Part shown: piece by piece, positions 45,318-54,007 of the stretch
How the letters are laid out: every line of letters starts with the position of its first letter
Position numbering within the stretch: the first letter of the stretch is position 1
Assembly (NCBI GenBank): GCA_963814745.1
Contig: CAWFEA010000003.1
Location: forward strand, 1-64,000
DNA from: CAWBRT01 sp963814745
Lineage (GTDB): Bacteria; Acidobacteriota; Terriglobia; Terriglobales; Acidobacteriaceae
DNA: 64,000 nucleotides
Direction: 5' to 3'
Made by a program: the position numbers and the translations under genes
The notes under the pieces: model-generated
Seen by the model: the letters and a program-made list of their open reading frames with translations, nothing else
Databases searched by the model: none
Told to the model about the DNA's origin: nothing

Positions 45318-46109
45318 TTATAACCTGGGGACAGCGGTCTCGAAGTCGTGGCCGTCCCGTACCATGCGCTCGCGCCATTGCCGCGCAGCCTCGACCAGCG
45401 CGGCAAAAATCGCTCGCGAGCAGGCGTCCTGCTGGTAGGTCCGCTCGGGATGCCACTGCACGCCTAGCACAAAATGGTCGGTAGAGGCGTCCTCGACGGC
45501 TTCGATAACGCCATCCCTCGGCGATCGCGCCACGATGCGCAAGCCGTCGCCCGCCCGCTCCACCGATTGGTGGTGAGAGGAGTTGACCGTAAGCTTGAGA
45601 TCGCCAGAGGCTTCGGCAACCTGGCCGGCGAGGATCTTGCCCAGCCGCGATTGGCGCGCGACCACCGCCTCGTGGCTGATGACGGTTCCCTCCGGCGCGC
45701 CCTCGGGCCGCTGATGGAGCACCTCCGACTCGATGTGCTGTACCAGGGTTCCGCTACGCCAGACGTTCAGCGACTGCACGCCGTAACAGACGCCAAGAAT
45801 CGGCTTGTGCATGGCGTGCGCGTCCTGCAGCAGCAGTTCATCGAGCATGTCGCGGGCGGCGTCAGCCGGTGCCGTGCGCGCATCTCGCGCTTCGCCGTAC
45901 TTCTCGGGGTCTATGTCGGCGGGGCTTCCCGGCAAAACGATGCCGGCGCACGTCTTCACCAGGTGCGCGGCCAGCGCCGGCGCGGCCGAGCAGGGTATTA
46001 CAATGGGCTCCCCGCCAGCCAGGCTGATGGAATCCGTATACTGCGGCAAGCAACGCGAAGACCATGCCTGGTCGAAATAAGGAAACGGAATGGCGATGCG
46101 CGGTTGCAT
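45318..46109 (-). CDS. Class I glutamine amidotransferase-like hydrolase (peptidase C26, PuuD-like)
   Basis: A 263-residue gamma-glutamyl hydrolase of the PuuD group. The nucleophile elbow is GVCYGVQSLNV, with the catalytic His in GVQWHPERTYQQDACSR; an oxyanion-type GIVLPGSPADIDP is near the N-terminus. Known members cleave gamma-glutamyl-GABA in putrescine breakdown, but no other puu gene is present. It precedes the SDR gene with a 36-bp gap and follows plsC with 17 bp; the three are probably one transcript. Confidence 0.88.
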   Translation of the reverse strand: MQPRIAIPFPYFDQAWSSRCLPQYTDSISLAGGEPIVIPCSAAPALAAHLVKTCAGIVLPGSPADIDPEKYGEARDARTAPADAARDMLDELLLQDAHAMHKPILGVCYGVQSLNVWRSGTLVQHIESEVLHQRPEGAPEGTVISHEAVVARQSRLGKILAGQVAEASGDLKLTVNSSHHQSVERAGDGLRIVARSPRDGVIEAVEDASTDHFVLGVQWHPERTYQQDACSRAIFAALVEAARQWRERMVRDGHDFETAVPRL

Positions 46110-46126
46110 AGTCCGTCCTTTCTTGC

Positions 46127-46930
46127 CTAGTCCCGCGCCGGAGTGATCGTCGCGGGCAGGGTTCCCGGCGCTCGCGGATCGCTGACTTCGGCACGGGAGT
46201 AATAGAGATCTTCGACCGCCTTCTGGGTGATCGCCGCCAGTTGGTCCATGGCGCGGGGGTTGAATTCCTTGGTGGAAACAGGCTCGCCCACCAGCAGCGT
46301 CAACGGGCGCGGCTTGATCACGAAGCTGTTCATCGGCGCGGCTTCGAACGTGCCGACAATCGCCATCGGCACAACCGGCACGCCGGCTTTGATGGCCACA
46401 TAGAACGCGCCGCTGAGAAACGGCTTCACTTGTCCGTCCGCCGAGCGGCCGCCTTCGGGAAACACCAGCAGCGGCATGCCCGAATGCACGGTCTTGCTGG
46501 CCGCGATCAGGCCGCGCAACGAGGAACGGGCATTGTCGCGCTCAATCGGAATCTGCCCCGAGCGCCGCAGATGCCAGCCCAGGAACGGGTAGCGGAACAG
46601 CTCCTTTTTGGCCATGATGCGGAACTGAAACGGCAGCGCCGCGTACAGTGTAGGGATGTCCAAGGCCGAGATGTGGTTTACGGCATAGACGCAAGGGCGC
46701 GAGCCGCCCAAGCGCTCCGCGCCGACGACGGCCAGCGGACAACTCGCCGTCTTCAGGATCAGCCACGCCCAGGTCCGCGCCAACCAGTGCTGCCGGCGTC
46801 CGCTGCGCTCGAAGAGCGAGCACAACAGGGAAGCCGTGCCGAGCACAATCGTGTACAGCCAAATCAGCGGATCACGCAGCAGATAGGAGCAAATCCGATC
46901 CCAGGCGCTCGGGTTGTGAATGTCTACCAC
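46127..46930 (-). CDS. plsC: 1-acyl-sn-glycerol-3-phosphate acyltransferase
   Basis: Membrane enzyme that adds the second acyl chain to make phosphatidic acid. The HX4D catalytic motif is NHISALD; the acyl/phosphate motif reads FPEGGRS where most have EGTRS. One hydrophobic N-terminal region (LIWLYTIVLGTASLLCSLF) anchors it. 267 residues is normal. Lysophosphatidic acid is the expected acceptor, with acyl-ACP or acyl-CoA as donor. Confidence 0.9.
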   Translation of the reverse strand: MVDIHNPSAWDRICSYLLRDPLIWLYTIVLGTASLLCSLFERSGRRQHWLARTWAWLILKTASCPLAVVGAERLGGSRPCVYAVNHISALDIPTLYAALPFQFRIMAKKELFRYPFLGWHLRRSGQIPIERDNARSSLRGLIAASKTVHSGMPLLVFPEGGRSADGQVKPFLSGAFYVAIKAGVPVVPMAIVGTFEAAPMNSFVIKPRPLTLLVGEPVSTKEFNPRAMDQLAAITQKAVEDLYYSRAEVSDPRAPGTLPATITPARD

Positions 46931-46987
46931 GATTTCGATCGCCCTTTTCCTACTCCAGAATAAACGATTGGCGGCGTCTCCGGCCTG

Positions 46988-48364
46988 TCAGAGCCCGATT
47001 CCCAATGCCTGCATGGCTTCGCCCACGATATAAATCGACCCGGTGACGACCAGCAAGGCGCGCGGACCATACGGCCGCGCCTCAGCCATTGCCTGCCGCA
47101 CGGCAGCGGCTACGTTCGGCGCTTCCACCAGCGGCGTGCCGCAGCCGCCGACTGCCTCCATCAGCTCAGCCGTGGTGGCGGCCCGCGGATTGCCTCCCGC
47201 CCTGGTCAGTACAACTCTTTCCGCCAGAGGAAACAGAATTTGCCCCACCTCGCGGATGGCTTTGTCGCGCATGGCGCCGTAAATCATGATCAGTTTGCGT
47301 TCCGCCGGGCTGTCGGCGGCGAAGTGTTCCGACAAGGCCGCCCGCAGCGCCCACGCCCCGGCCGGATTATGCGCCACATCGATCACCATTTCCGCCCGCG
47401 ACCCATCGGCAGCCGGAGGCACAATCTGGAATCGTCCGGGCCAGCGGGTGAAGCGAATGCCTTCGGCAATCTGACGAGGCGCAATCAGGAAACCCTGCTT
47501 CGTCAGCTCCTCGGCGGCGGAGATGGCCAGCGCCAGGTTGCGCAACTGATGCCGCCCTAGCAGGGGAGTCTCGATCTCCACTTCTTCGCCCATGATGTCC
47601 ATGGCGAAACCGGTGCGGGTCGCCTGCTGGCGAACCAGCTCGCCGGCGCGAGGCGAAACCGGAGCTACGTAACGCGCCGCGTTGACGCCGATGGCGCCGG
47701 TTTCTTCTATCGCCCGGCCGAGCGTCGCATTGGCTTCGGGATGCTGTGGCAGGGTCACCAACGGACGGCCCCGGCGCATGATTCCGGCTTTTTCGGCGGC
47801 GATTTCGCCAATCGTGTTACCGAGAAACTTCTGGTGGTCGAGGTCGATATCGGTGATCACGCCCACCAGCGGCTCCAGGGTATTGGTGGCATCGAGCCGG
47901 CCGCCCATGCCGACCTCCACCACCACCAGATCGACGTGCCGCTCGGCGAAGTGCCGGAAGGCGATGGCCGTCATCGTCTCGAAAAAGCTGGGGTGCCAGG
48001 GCAAGCGTCCGCCGGCGATCAACTCCGCTGCGATGGCGTTAACGCATTCATAGCCCTGGGCAAAGTCGGCGTCGCCGATGGGCTCGCCATCAATCCGAAT
48101 GCGCTCGTTGATGCGCACCAGGTGCGGAGAAGTGTAGAGCCCTGTCCGGTATCCGGCAGCGCACAGGATAGAGGCCAGCGTCGCCGCCGTCGATCCCTTG
48201 CCGTTGGTGCCCGCGATCAGCACCGACGGAAACTTCGCGTGCGGCGAACCGAGGGCCTCCGACAGCACTCGCATGTGCTTCAGATCGAACTTATACGAAG
48301 CGGTCTTGTGCAGCTCGTGTCCGAGATGATAGAGCTCGGCGACGGCGGTCTCGTAGGCAAGCAT
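46988..48364 (-). CDS. folC: Bifunctional folylpolyglutamate / dihydrofolate synthase
   Basis: FolC adds glutamate to dihydropteroate and to folates. The P-loop is VLIAGTNGKGSTAATLASIL; further family motifs are TSPHLVRINERIRIDGEPIGDADF and VVVEVGMGGRLDATNTL, and DIVAHNP-like DVAHNPAGA at the C-terminal domain. It has about 458 residues from ATG 48364 (MLAYETAVAEL); a GTG at 48385 or the frame start at 48436 are alternatives. It ends 57 bp before plsC on the same strand. Confidence 0.94.
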   Translation of the reverse strand: MLAYETAVAELYHLGHELHKTASYKFDLKHMRVLSEALGSPHAKFPSVLIAGTNGKGSTAATLASILCAAGYRTGLYTSPHLVRINERIRIDGEPIGDADFAQGYECVNAIAAELIAGGRLPWHPSFFETMTAIAFRHFAERHVDLVVVEVGMGGRLDATNTLEPLVGVITDIDLDHQKFLGNTIGEIAAEKAGIMRRGRPLVTLPQHPEANATLGRAIEETGAIGVNAARYVAPVSPRAGELVRQQATRTGFAMDIMGEEVEIETPLLGRHQLRNLALAISAAEELTKQGFLIAPRQIAEGIRFTRWPGRFQIVPPAADGSRAEMVIDVAHNPAGAWALRAALSEHFAADSPAERKLIMIYGAMRDKAIREVGQILFPLAERVVLTRAGGNPRAATTAELMEAVGGCGTPLVEAPNVAAAVRQAMAEARPYGPRALLVVTGSIYIVGEAMQALGIGL

Positions 48365-48490
48365 TCCTCTGTTCAGTATAGACACTCGAAATTCGGAATT
48401 CACCCTTGACTCGACCGGGATAGTGACACGCAGCAAACGCCAGAGCTATCCCCCGGTTAGTAGAGCCTCTGGCAAGATGGACTCGGAGGC

Positions 48491-48602
48491 GTCATCCCGA
48501 CCGGAGTGAAACGGAGTGGAGGGATCTTGTGTTTTCTTGTGATAGAAGCAACACACAAGATTCCTCGACTCGCGTCGCAAAGCGCCGCTCGCTCGGAATG
48601 AC
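48491..48602. repeat. 112-bp palindromic intergenic repeat (same family as 797-1002)
   Basis: GTCATCCCGACCGGAGTG... at the left and ...CTCGCTCGGAATGAC at the right are inverted; the inner CTTGTGT/ACACAAG arms also pair. Similar ends occur at 828-968. It fills part of the 389-bp gap between folC and accD, in which no gene is seen. Confidence 0.55.
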
Positions 48603-48753
48603 GTTGTCTTGCACCCAGCAACGGCCAGGCCATCGCCGGGGGCCCCGGCTACGCTCAACATGACACTCCCGAGGTGTATTTAGTTTGCTAGGAATCTTCG
48701 GGGCAGCACATCAGGCGCTCTTGACCTGCGCCGGGGTCCCGCTACGCGCGCTT

Positions 48754-49614
48754 TTACGCGGAGTGGGGTGGAGGTGCCATCCAGTCGAGCGCGCGCGCGA
48801 TATAGTCCTTCATCTCACGCCGGTGTACCACGGCATCGACCATGCCATGTTCCAGCAGGAACTCGGCCCTCTGGAATCCCTCGGGCAGCTTCTGCCGGAT
48901 GGTCTGCTCAATGACGCGCGGGCCGGCGAAACCGATCAGCGCGCCCGGCTCAGCGATATTCAGGTCGCCGAGCATGGCGAAAGAGGCGGTCGTTCCGCCC
49001 GTCGTCGGGTCGGTCAGCACCGAAATGTAAGGAATCCCGGCGTCGTCGAGTTTGGCCAAGGCGGCGGAGATCTTGGCCAGCGTCATCAGGCTCACCACGC
49101 CTTCCATCATGCGCGCGCCGCCGGAAGCGGAGATGATAATGACGGGCGTGCGCTCCTCCAGTCCGGCTTCGATCGCGCGCGTCAGCGCTTCGCCCACTAC
49201 CGCTCCCATGCTGCCGCCGATGAACGTGTAAGCCATGGCGCTCGCGATCACCGGGCGCCCTTTAAGCAAGCCGCGCCCATTGATAATCGCGTCCTTCAGC
49301 CCGGTATCTTTTTGCGCCTGCTGCAGGCGCGCCGCGTAGGGCTTCAGGTCGGTGAACTTCAGCGGGTCGGTGGAGACGAGGTTGGTGCTGAACTCCTCGT
49401 ACTTGCCGTCGTCGAACAGTTGCACCAAGCGCGCCCGGGCGTCGATGCGGAAATGTTTGTTGCACTTCGGGCAGACATTGAAATTCTCTTCCAGATCCTT
49501 TTTCCAGACGATCTGGCGGCACCCTTCGCACTTCACCCACAGCCCTTCGGTCTTGACCTTCTTCTCGCCCGACGTCTCCAACGGTTGCGTAGACGGTCGC
49601 CTAAACCAGCTCAT
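48754..49614 (-). CDS. accD: Acetyl-CoA carboxylase carboxyltransferase subunit beta
   Basis: AccD joins AccA to transfer CO2 from biotin to acetyl-CoA, giving malonyl-CoA for fatty acid synthesis. The N-terminal zinc ribbon has the four cysteines (VKCEGCRQIVW and NVCPKCNKHF). The carboxyltransferase core shows SASGGARMMEG, FAGPRVIEQTIRQKLPEGFQRAEFLLEHGMVD. 286 residues is normal. accA is not in the window. The start is ATG 49614. Confidence 0.96.
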   Translation of the reverse strand: MSWFRRPSTQPLETSGEKKVKTEGLWVKCEGCRQIVWKKDLEENFNVCPKCNKHFRIDARARLVQLFDDGKYEEFSTNLVSTDPLKFTDLKPYAARLQQAQKDTGLKDAIINGRGLLKGRPVIASAMAYTFIGGSMGAVVGEALTRAIEAGLEERTPVIIISASGGARMMEGVVSLMTLAKISAALAKLDDAGIPYISVLTDPTTGGTTASFAMLGDLNIAEPGALIGFAGPRVIEQTIRQKLPEGFQRAEFLLEHGMVDAVVHRREMKDYIARALDWMAPPPHSA

Positions 49615-49682
49615 AATGGAAAGTTCTCAATTCTCTGTCGTTCGTTGCAGGCGCGGACCACGACCCGATCACCTCGCCCGCT

Positions 49683-49898
49683 CTAATATTCAACCCGGCG
49701 CTGCGCCCCGATGCCCTTCTGATAGGCGTGTTTCACTTCGCGCATCGCGGTCACCGTGTCCGCCAAATCAATAATTGTCGGATGTGCGTTGCGGCCCGTC
49801 AAGATGACATGCACCATGTTGAGCGGCGAGCGCTCTTCAGGATTGTAGTCCACATCGCGAAAAGCCCGGCGGCGATACTCGCCGATACGGCGTCCCAC
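49683..49898 (-). pseudogene. cobO: Remnant of a cobalamin adenosyltransferase gene (CobO/BtuR type)
   Basis: Only the C-terminal part remains: NMVHVILTGRNAHPTIIDLADTVTAMREVKHAYQKGI and a last KAQ-like GAQRRVEY. It matches the end of ATP:cob(I)alamin adenosyltransferases, whose usual length is about 180-200 residues. The frame opens at GTG 49898, with a stop (TGA) four codons upstream; the ATP-binding N-terminus is missing. rlmH ends nine bases further on, so the rest has been deleted. Non-functional remnant. Confidence 0.75.
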
Positions 49899-49907
49899 GA
49901 ATCCCGT

Positions 49908-50348
49908 TCAGTGTCCGCAGTGATACGGATGTTTATTCAAGATGGTGAATGCCCGATATAACTGTTCAGCCAGAACCACGCGCGCCAGCTCGTGCGGCAA
50001 AGTGATGGGGCCAAAGGAAAGCTTGAAGTCGGCAGCGGTCAGCGCGGTGTGACTCCAGCCGTCGGCCGGACCGATGGCAAAGACCAGTTCCTGTGTGCCT
50101 CCGTCCTGGTAGTCGCCGATCAGTTCCGCAATCTTCTCGCTGCTGAGTTGCTTGCCCTGCCTGTCCGCCAGCACCAGCACGGGCGGTATCCGCGAGCTTT
50201 TGCCGAGGCTTTTCAGCAGTGCTTCTTCCGAGGCAAATTCACCTGCTTCCGCCGCTATGTAGCCGCGCAGGCGCCGCACGTACTCATTGGTCAGCGCCTC
50301 TATGGAGGGCTCTTTCGTCCTGCCGATCCAGCCGAGGCGCAGCTTCAC
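49908..50348 (-). CDS. rlmH: 23S rRNA (pseudouridine1915-N3)-methyltransferase RlmH
   Basis: RlmH methylates pseudouridine 1915 in helix 69 of 23S rRNA; it is a small SPOUT-fold dimer. KLRLGWIGRTKEPSIEALTNEYVRRL, FAIGPADGWS and the C-terminal ITLPHELARVVLAEQLYRAFTILNKHPYH are all typical. 146 residues. GTG start at 50348 overlaps the rsfS stop (GTGA), so the two are translated in tandem, as in many genomes. Confidence 0.94.
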   Translation of the reverse strand: MKLRLGWIGRTKEPSIEALTNEYVRRLRGYIAAEAGEFASEEALLKSLGKSSRIPPVLVLADRQGKQLSSEKIAELIGDYQDGGTQELVFAIGPADGWSHTALTAADFKLSFGPITLPHELARVVLAEQLYRAFTILNKHPYHCGH

Positions 50349-50852
50349 CGCTTTTCGCGTCCGGCGCGTCGCGCCGCCGTTTTCGCCGCGCTGCGCTTTG
50401 CCGCCGGCGGATTAACGATGCGCTTGGCAGCCGCTTTTTTCGCTGCGACCTTCTTCGCCTTCTTCGCCGCAGCCTTAGCCGGTACGCGGGCTCTCAATTC
50501 GCTTTCGTCAACTTGCTTGGCCGATTTCCACAGTCGCTCCAGATCGTAAAAACCGCGCGACTTCCTCGAAGAAGATGTGGACCACGAAGTCCACGTAGTC
50601 GAGCAGGACCCACTCCGCCTGGTCGAACCCCTCGCGATGGTTCGGCTCAAGCCCGTCCTGCGAAAGCCGCTGGTCCACTTCCTCGGCAATCGCCTGCACC
50701 TGCCGCGGATTGTTGCCGCTGCAGATCAGGAAATAGTCGGTGAAGGCGCTGGATTCCTTGCCAAGCTGGAGTACGGTGATGTCTTCGGCCTTCTTGCTCT
50801 TGGCGGCCAGGAGTGCGATCAAAACCTGTTGCTTAATGTCGTGTTTGTTCAT
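50345..50852 (-). CDS. rsfS: Ribosomal silencing factor RsfS (frameshift at 50548-50552), basic C-terminal extension
   Basis: RsfS binds L14 and blocks subunit joining in starvation. From ATG 50852 (MNKHDIKQQVL) it reads ...SSAFTDYFLICSGNNPRQVQAIAEEV and GFDQAEWVLLDYVDFVVHIFFEEVARF. The next frame then continues YDLERLWKSAKQVDESE; removing one A from AAAAA at 50548-50552 restores this. The normal protein ends soon after, but here an AKKVAAKKAAAKR-type basic tail extends to 50345, perhaps binding RNA. It lies between nadD and rlmH, the usual order. Confidence 0.88.
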
Positions 50853-50916
50853 TGTTTCGGTTCTGGTATCTCTACAACGCCTGGGCTCCGGCGTCAATCT
50901 CAATCATACGGATCGC

Positions 50917-51720
50917 TCATCTCACTCGTCGGCGAGCGCCGGGTCCGAGTTCAGCAACGTTGGTCTGGCTGGGCGCCGGCAGCGCCGCCTCCGGCGCATG
51001 GCGAGGTTGCGGCAAACCCGGATTGCCCAGCTCGCTCGGTTGCCCTTTGTATAAATGCATCTTGCGAATGTAATCGGCAACCGGGTCAGAGACTAGGCGC
51101 GCCAGGCTGCGGCTTCCGCGTACCGCGTTGCGCACCTGCGTCAACGACTCAGGCTTATAGATCCCCTCGAGAAAATGGATGACCGCGCCGGAGAGCACGA
51201 GCGGGCCGCCAAGTTCGTGCTGCCGGAAAAGCTTGGCGACATTTTCCTTCGGCCTGATTTCCTCCGGCAATGCCATCGCCGCCTCGGCCAGCGAGTAGCC
51301 GGGACGGCTGGCAACCACGAATTCGCACTCGTGCAGCAGAGCCACCGGATCCTGCCATTTGGCGATTTCTTGAAAAGCATCGATGCCGATCAGGAAAAAA
51401 AGCTTGTCTCGCTTGCCCAGCCGCTGGCGGAAGCGGCGCACCGTATCGACCGAGTAACTGGCCAGTTTGCCCTCGGCCTGCACGATCTCCGGCGCTTCCA
51501 GCAGCGAGGGCAACAGGTTCTTCTCTCCGGCCAAGGCCAAGGCCAGCATGGCGTAGCGATGATAGTAAGCAGTCAGCGGCTGCTGTTGCTTGTGGGGAGG
51601 AATATCGGCGGGTGCAAAGTAGACCCGGCCAAGGCGAAAGCGCTCGGCCGCGGCTCGCGCCACGGCCACATGTCCCAGGTGCACCGGATCGAAGGTACCG
51701 CCGTAGAGTGCAATATTCAT
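50917..51720 (-). CDS. nadD: Nicotinate-nucleotide adenylyltransferase
   Basis: NadD adenylates nicotinate mononucleotide to deamido-NAD. The N-terminal GGTFDPVHLGHVAV motif is complete, and the SLAEAAM..., ISG-type motif appears as LSGAVIHFLEGI. It has 267 residues, longer than the usual ~200, with a polar C-terminal tail (QPRHAPEAALPAPSQTN). It follows obgE by about 180 bp (no gene is seen in that gap) and precedes rsfS, a common order (obgE-nadD-rsfS-rlmH). Confidence 0.94.
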   Translation of the reverse strand: MNIALYGGTFDPVHLGHVAVARAAAERFRLGRVYFAPADIPPHKQQQPLTAYYHRYAMLALALAGEKNLLPSLLEAPEIVQAEGKLASYSVDTVRRFRQRLGKRDKLFFLIGIDAFQEIAKWQDPVALLHECEFVVASRPGYSLAEAAMALPEEIRPKENVAKLFRQHELGGPLVLSGAVIHFLEGIYKPESLTQVRNAVRGSRSLARLVSDPVADYIRKMHLYKGQPSELGNPGLPQPRHAPEAALPAPSQTNVAELGPGARRRVR

Positions 51721-51903
51721 GAGGGCTCGAGCAAATATATCGACAGGCTACTCTACAGCATACTTCATCGACCACAGAATCTTTCAGCTACGCTTCGCCC
51801 AAGCACGTCAAAGGCGAAGATCGAAGGCCCGCATCACCTCCCGGGAAGAACTCATTGTCGGCATGCTACGCTGCGACGGGTTCGAGCCTTCTAAACCGCG
51901 GGT

Positions 51904-53124
51904 TCAGGAGCGCTCTTGCCGCTTCCGAGCCGTGCCCTTGGCCGCCGGCCGCCGCCGGGGCGTAGCCGCTGCATTCTTTTCCGGACGCGATCCTTCTTTC
52001 AACTGGCTTCGCGCTTTCGACCGGCTTGGCTGCCGCCGTGAGGCTTTCGCCCGCTCCCCGGCAGGCTCCTCGATTTCCACCGTGGGCTCGTCACTCAGCG
52101 GCGCGGAGCTGGCGCGGCGAAGCTCCGCCAAGCGGTGGGCCATTGCCCATTCCAGCGCCTCGATGCCGCTGCCGGTCACGGCGGAAACCTCGTACAAGGA
52201 CATTTTCTTGCGCTTGGCGAAGCGCCTCAATTTGGCGAGCTTGGCTGAATTGGCGGCGTCAATCTTTGACGCCACGACGATCATCGGCTTACGTTCCAGA
52301 CCCGCGCCAAAGTTCTCCAGCTCGCCCATGATGACCTCGTAGTCTTTCACCGGGTCGGGCCGCCCGCTGGCGTCGGAGACGTCGATGAGGTGCACCAGCA
52401 GTTGGGTGCGCTCAACATGCCTCAGGAATTGCATCCCCAGGCCCGCGCCGTGGCTGGCGCCTTCGATGAGGCCGGGGATATCGGCCACCACGAAGCTGAC
52501 CAGGTCCGGCTCCTCGCCCAGCGCCACCACCCCAAGATTCGGCTGAAGCGTGGTGAAGGGATAGTCGGCGATCTTGGGCCGCGCCGCCGAGATGCGCGAA
52601 ATCAAAGTCGACTTGCCGGCGTTGGGAAAGCCGACCAGACCCACATCGGCGAGCAGCTTCAACTCCAGCCGTAGCACCCGCTCTTCACCGGGCCGGCCGG
52701 GCTCGCACTCGCGCGGCGCCTGGTGCGTCGAAGTGGCGAAGCGCGCGTTGCCGCGGCCGCCGCGGCCGCCGCGGGCGATCACAATGCTTTCGCCCGGCAC
52801 GGAAAAATCGTGCACCAGCGCGCCCGTCTCGTTGTCGTATACCATGGTGCCAACCGGAACCTTCAGCACGATGCCTTTTCCTTCGGCTCCGGTTTTGTTC
52901 GAGCCCTCGCCATGCCGTCCGCGCTGCGCCCGGTACTCCGGGTTGAAGCGAAAATGCACCAGCGTGTTGTGCCGCTCGCTCGCCTCCATCACCACGTCGC
53001 CGCCGCGCCCGCCGTCGCCGCCCGAAGGCCCGCCGCGAGGCACGAACTTCTCCCGGCGAAAGGCCATGCAGCCGTTGCCACCACCACCGGAGGCCACGCG
53101 AATTTGGGCTTCATCGACGAACAT
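51904..53124 (-). CDS. obgE: Obg-family GTPase (ObgE/CgtA)
   Basis: A ribosome-associated essential GTPase. The Gly-rich Obg domain (FVDEAQIRVASGGGGNGCMAFRREKF...) is followed by the G domain with P-loop GFPNAGKSTLI, DIPGLIEGA and a G4-like VVASKIDAAN. A basic, low-complexity C-terminal tail (SRRQPSRSKARSQLKEGSRPE...) is longer than usual. I use ATG 53124 (MFVDEAQI). A hairpin at 53141-53162 separates it from rpmA, so some transcripts may end there. Confidence 0.95.
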   Translation of the reverse strand: MFVDEAQIRVASGGGGNGCMAFRREKFVPRGGPSGGDGGRGGDVVMEASERHNTLVHFRFNPEYRAQRGRHGEGSNKTGAEGKGIVLKVPVGTMVYDNETGALVHDFSVPGESIVIARGGRGGRGNARFATSTHQAPRECEPGRPGEERVLRLELKLLADVGLVGFPNAGKSTLISRISAARPKIADYPFTTLQPNLGVVALGEEPDLVSFVVADIPGLIEGASHGAGLGMQFLRHVERTQLLVHLIDVSDASGRPDPVKDYEVIMGELENFGAGLERKPMIVVASKIDAANSAKLAKLRRFAKRKKMSLYEVSAVTGSGIEALEWAMAHRLAELRRASSAPLSDEPTVEIEEPAGERAKASRRQPSRSKARSQLKEGSRPEKNAAATPRRRPAAKGTARKRQERS

Positions 53125-53140
53125 AAAATTGCAAAGCAAA

Positions 53141-53162
53141 AGGGCCGGACTCAACCGGCCCT
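53141..53162 (-). terminator. Hairpin between rpmA and obgE (terminator or attenuator)
   Basis: AGGGCCGG (53141-53148) pairs with CCGGCCCT (53155-53162) over a 6-base loop. On the minus strand it is followed by TTTGCTTTGC. It ends 17 bp before the obgE start and may stop or dampen read-through from rplU-rpmA. Confidence 0.6.
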
Positions 53163-53265
53163 GATGTGCGACTGCGAAAGACGCTTGTTGTCAAGTACAC
53201 AAGCAGAGGATGCGAACGGCCGTCTCCGCCGTTCTCACAACCCCGCCGATTCAAGTTCCGTCAGC

Positions 53266-53526
53266 CTAATCCGTGACCAACTCAATCGCCACGAACTTGC
53301 CAAGGCGGCCGCGATCGGCGAACTTCACCCGTCCGTCCATCTTGGCAAACAGTGTGTCGTCTTTGCCGCGGCCGACGTTGAGCCCCGGTTTGATGCGGGT
53401 GCCGCGCTGCCGAACAATAATGGTGCCGCCGCTGACGACCTGCCCGCCGAAGGCCTTTACTCCCAGCCGTTGCGCGTTCGAGTCGCGTCCGTTTCTCGAG
53501 CTTCCTAACCCTTTTTTATGTGCCAT
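53266..53526 (-). CDS. rpmA: 50S ribosomal protein L27
   Basis: An 86-residue large-subunit protein near the peptidyl-transferase centre. The sequence MAHKKGLGSSRNGRDSNAQRLGVKAFGGQVVSGGTIIVRQRGTRI is a textbook L27. It follows rplU by 72 bp and precedes obgE, the usual rplU-rpmA-obg order. There is no N-terminal extension as found in Firmicutes. Confidence 0.97.
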   Translation of the reverse strand: MAHKKGLGSSRNGRDSNAQRLGVKAFGGQVVSGGTIIVRQRGTRIKPGLNVGRGKDDTLFAKMDGRVKFADRGRLGKFVAIELVTD

Positions 53527-53598
53527 AACTCAACTCTCGTGTGCGCCTCCGCGCCCGCTCGGCCTGCCGATCACTAGGCGAAGCTGACGACGGACGCG

Positions 53599-54007
53599 TT
53601 ATTCGCTGGATTTTGTTGCCGCCTTGGTGCGCCCGCTCTTCTTGGGAGCGGCCTTGACCTTGGCTTTTTTCTCGGCTTTGGCCGGCAGTTCCGGAGCCGA
53701 AAACTTCTGCCCGTCGAAGCTGATTTCGGCAATGCGGACCTGGGTGAAACCCTGCCGATGCCCGTTCAGCTTCTTGTACTGCTTTTTGCGTTTAAAGTGA
53801 AAGACCAGGATTTTGTCGGCACGCCCCTCGCCCAGCACCTGGCCGACGACCTGTGCCTTTTCCGGCTTCACGACCTTGCCCTCTTCGCCGCTTACGGCCA
53901 GCACTTCGAAGTCGATGCCCTGTTCGCCGGCGACCGACTTCTCGATTTTCAAAACGTCTCCGGGCGAGACTTTATATTGTTTCCCCGGCGCGGATCACCG
54001 CGTACAT
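53599..54007 (-). CDS. rplU: 50S ribosomal protein L21 (2-base deletion at 53980-53986), Lys/Ala-rich tail
   Basis: The true start is ATG 54007: MYAVIRAG, then the frame breaks. Restoring one A and one G in TTTCCCC (53980-53986, minus strand GGGGAAA) gives AGGKQYKVSPGDVLKIEK, which leads into the open frame from 53952. The L21 core (GKVVKPEKAQVVGQVLGEGRADKILVFHFKRKKQYKKLNGHRQGFTQVRI) is complete. The C-terminal tail is Lys/Ala-rich. Because loss of L21 would be severely harmful, the indels are most likely sequence errors. Confidence 0.9.
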
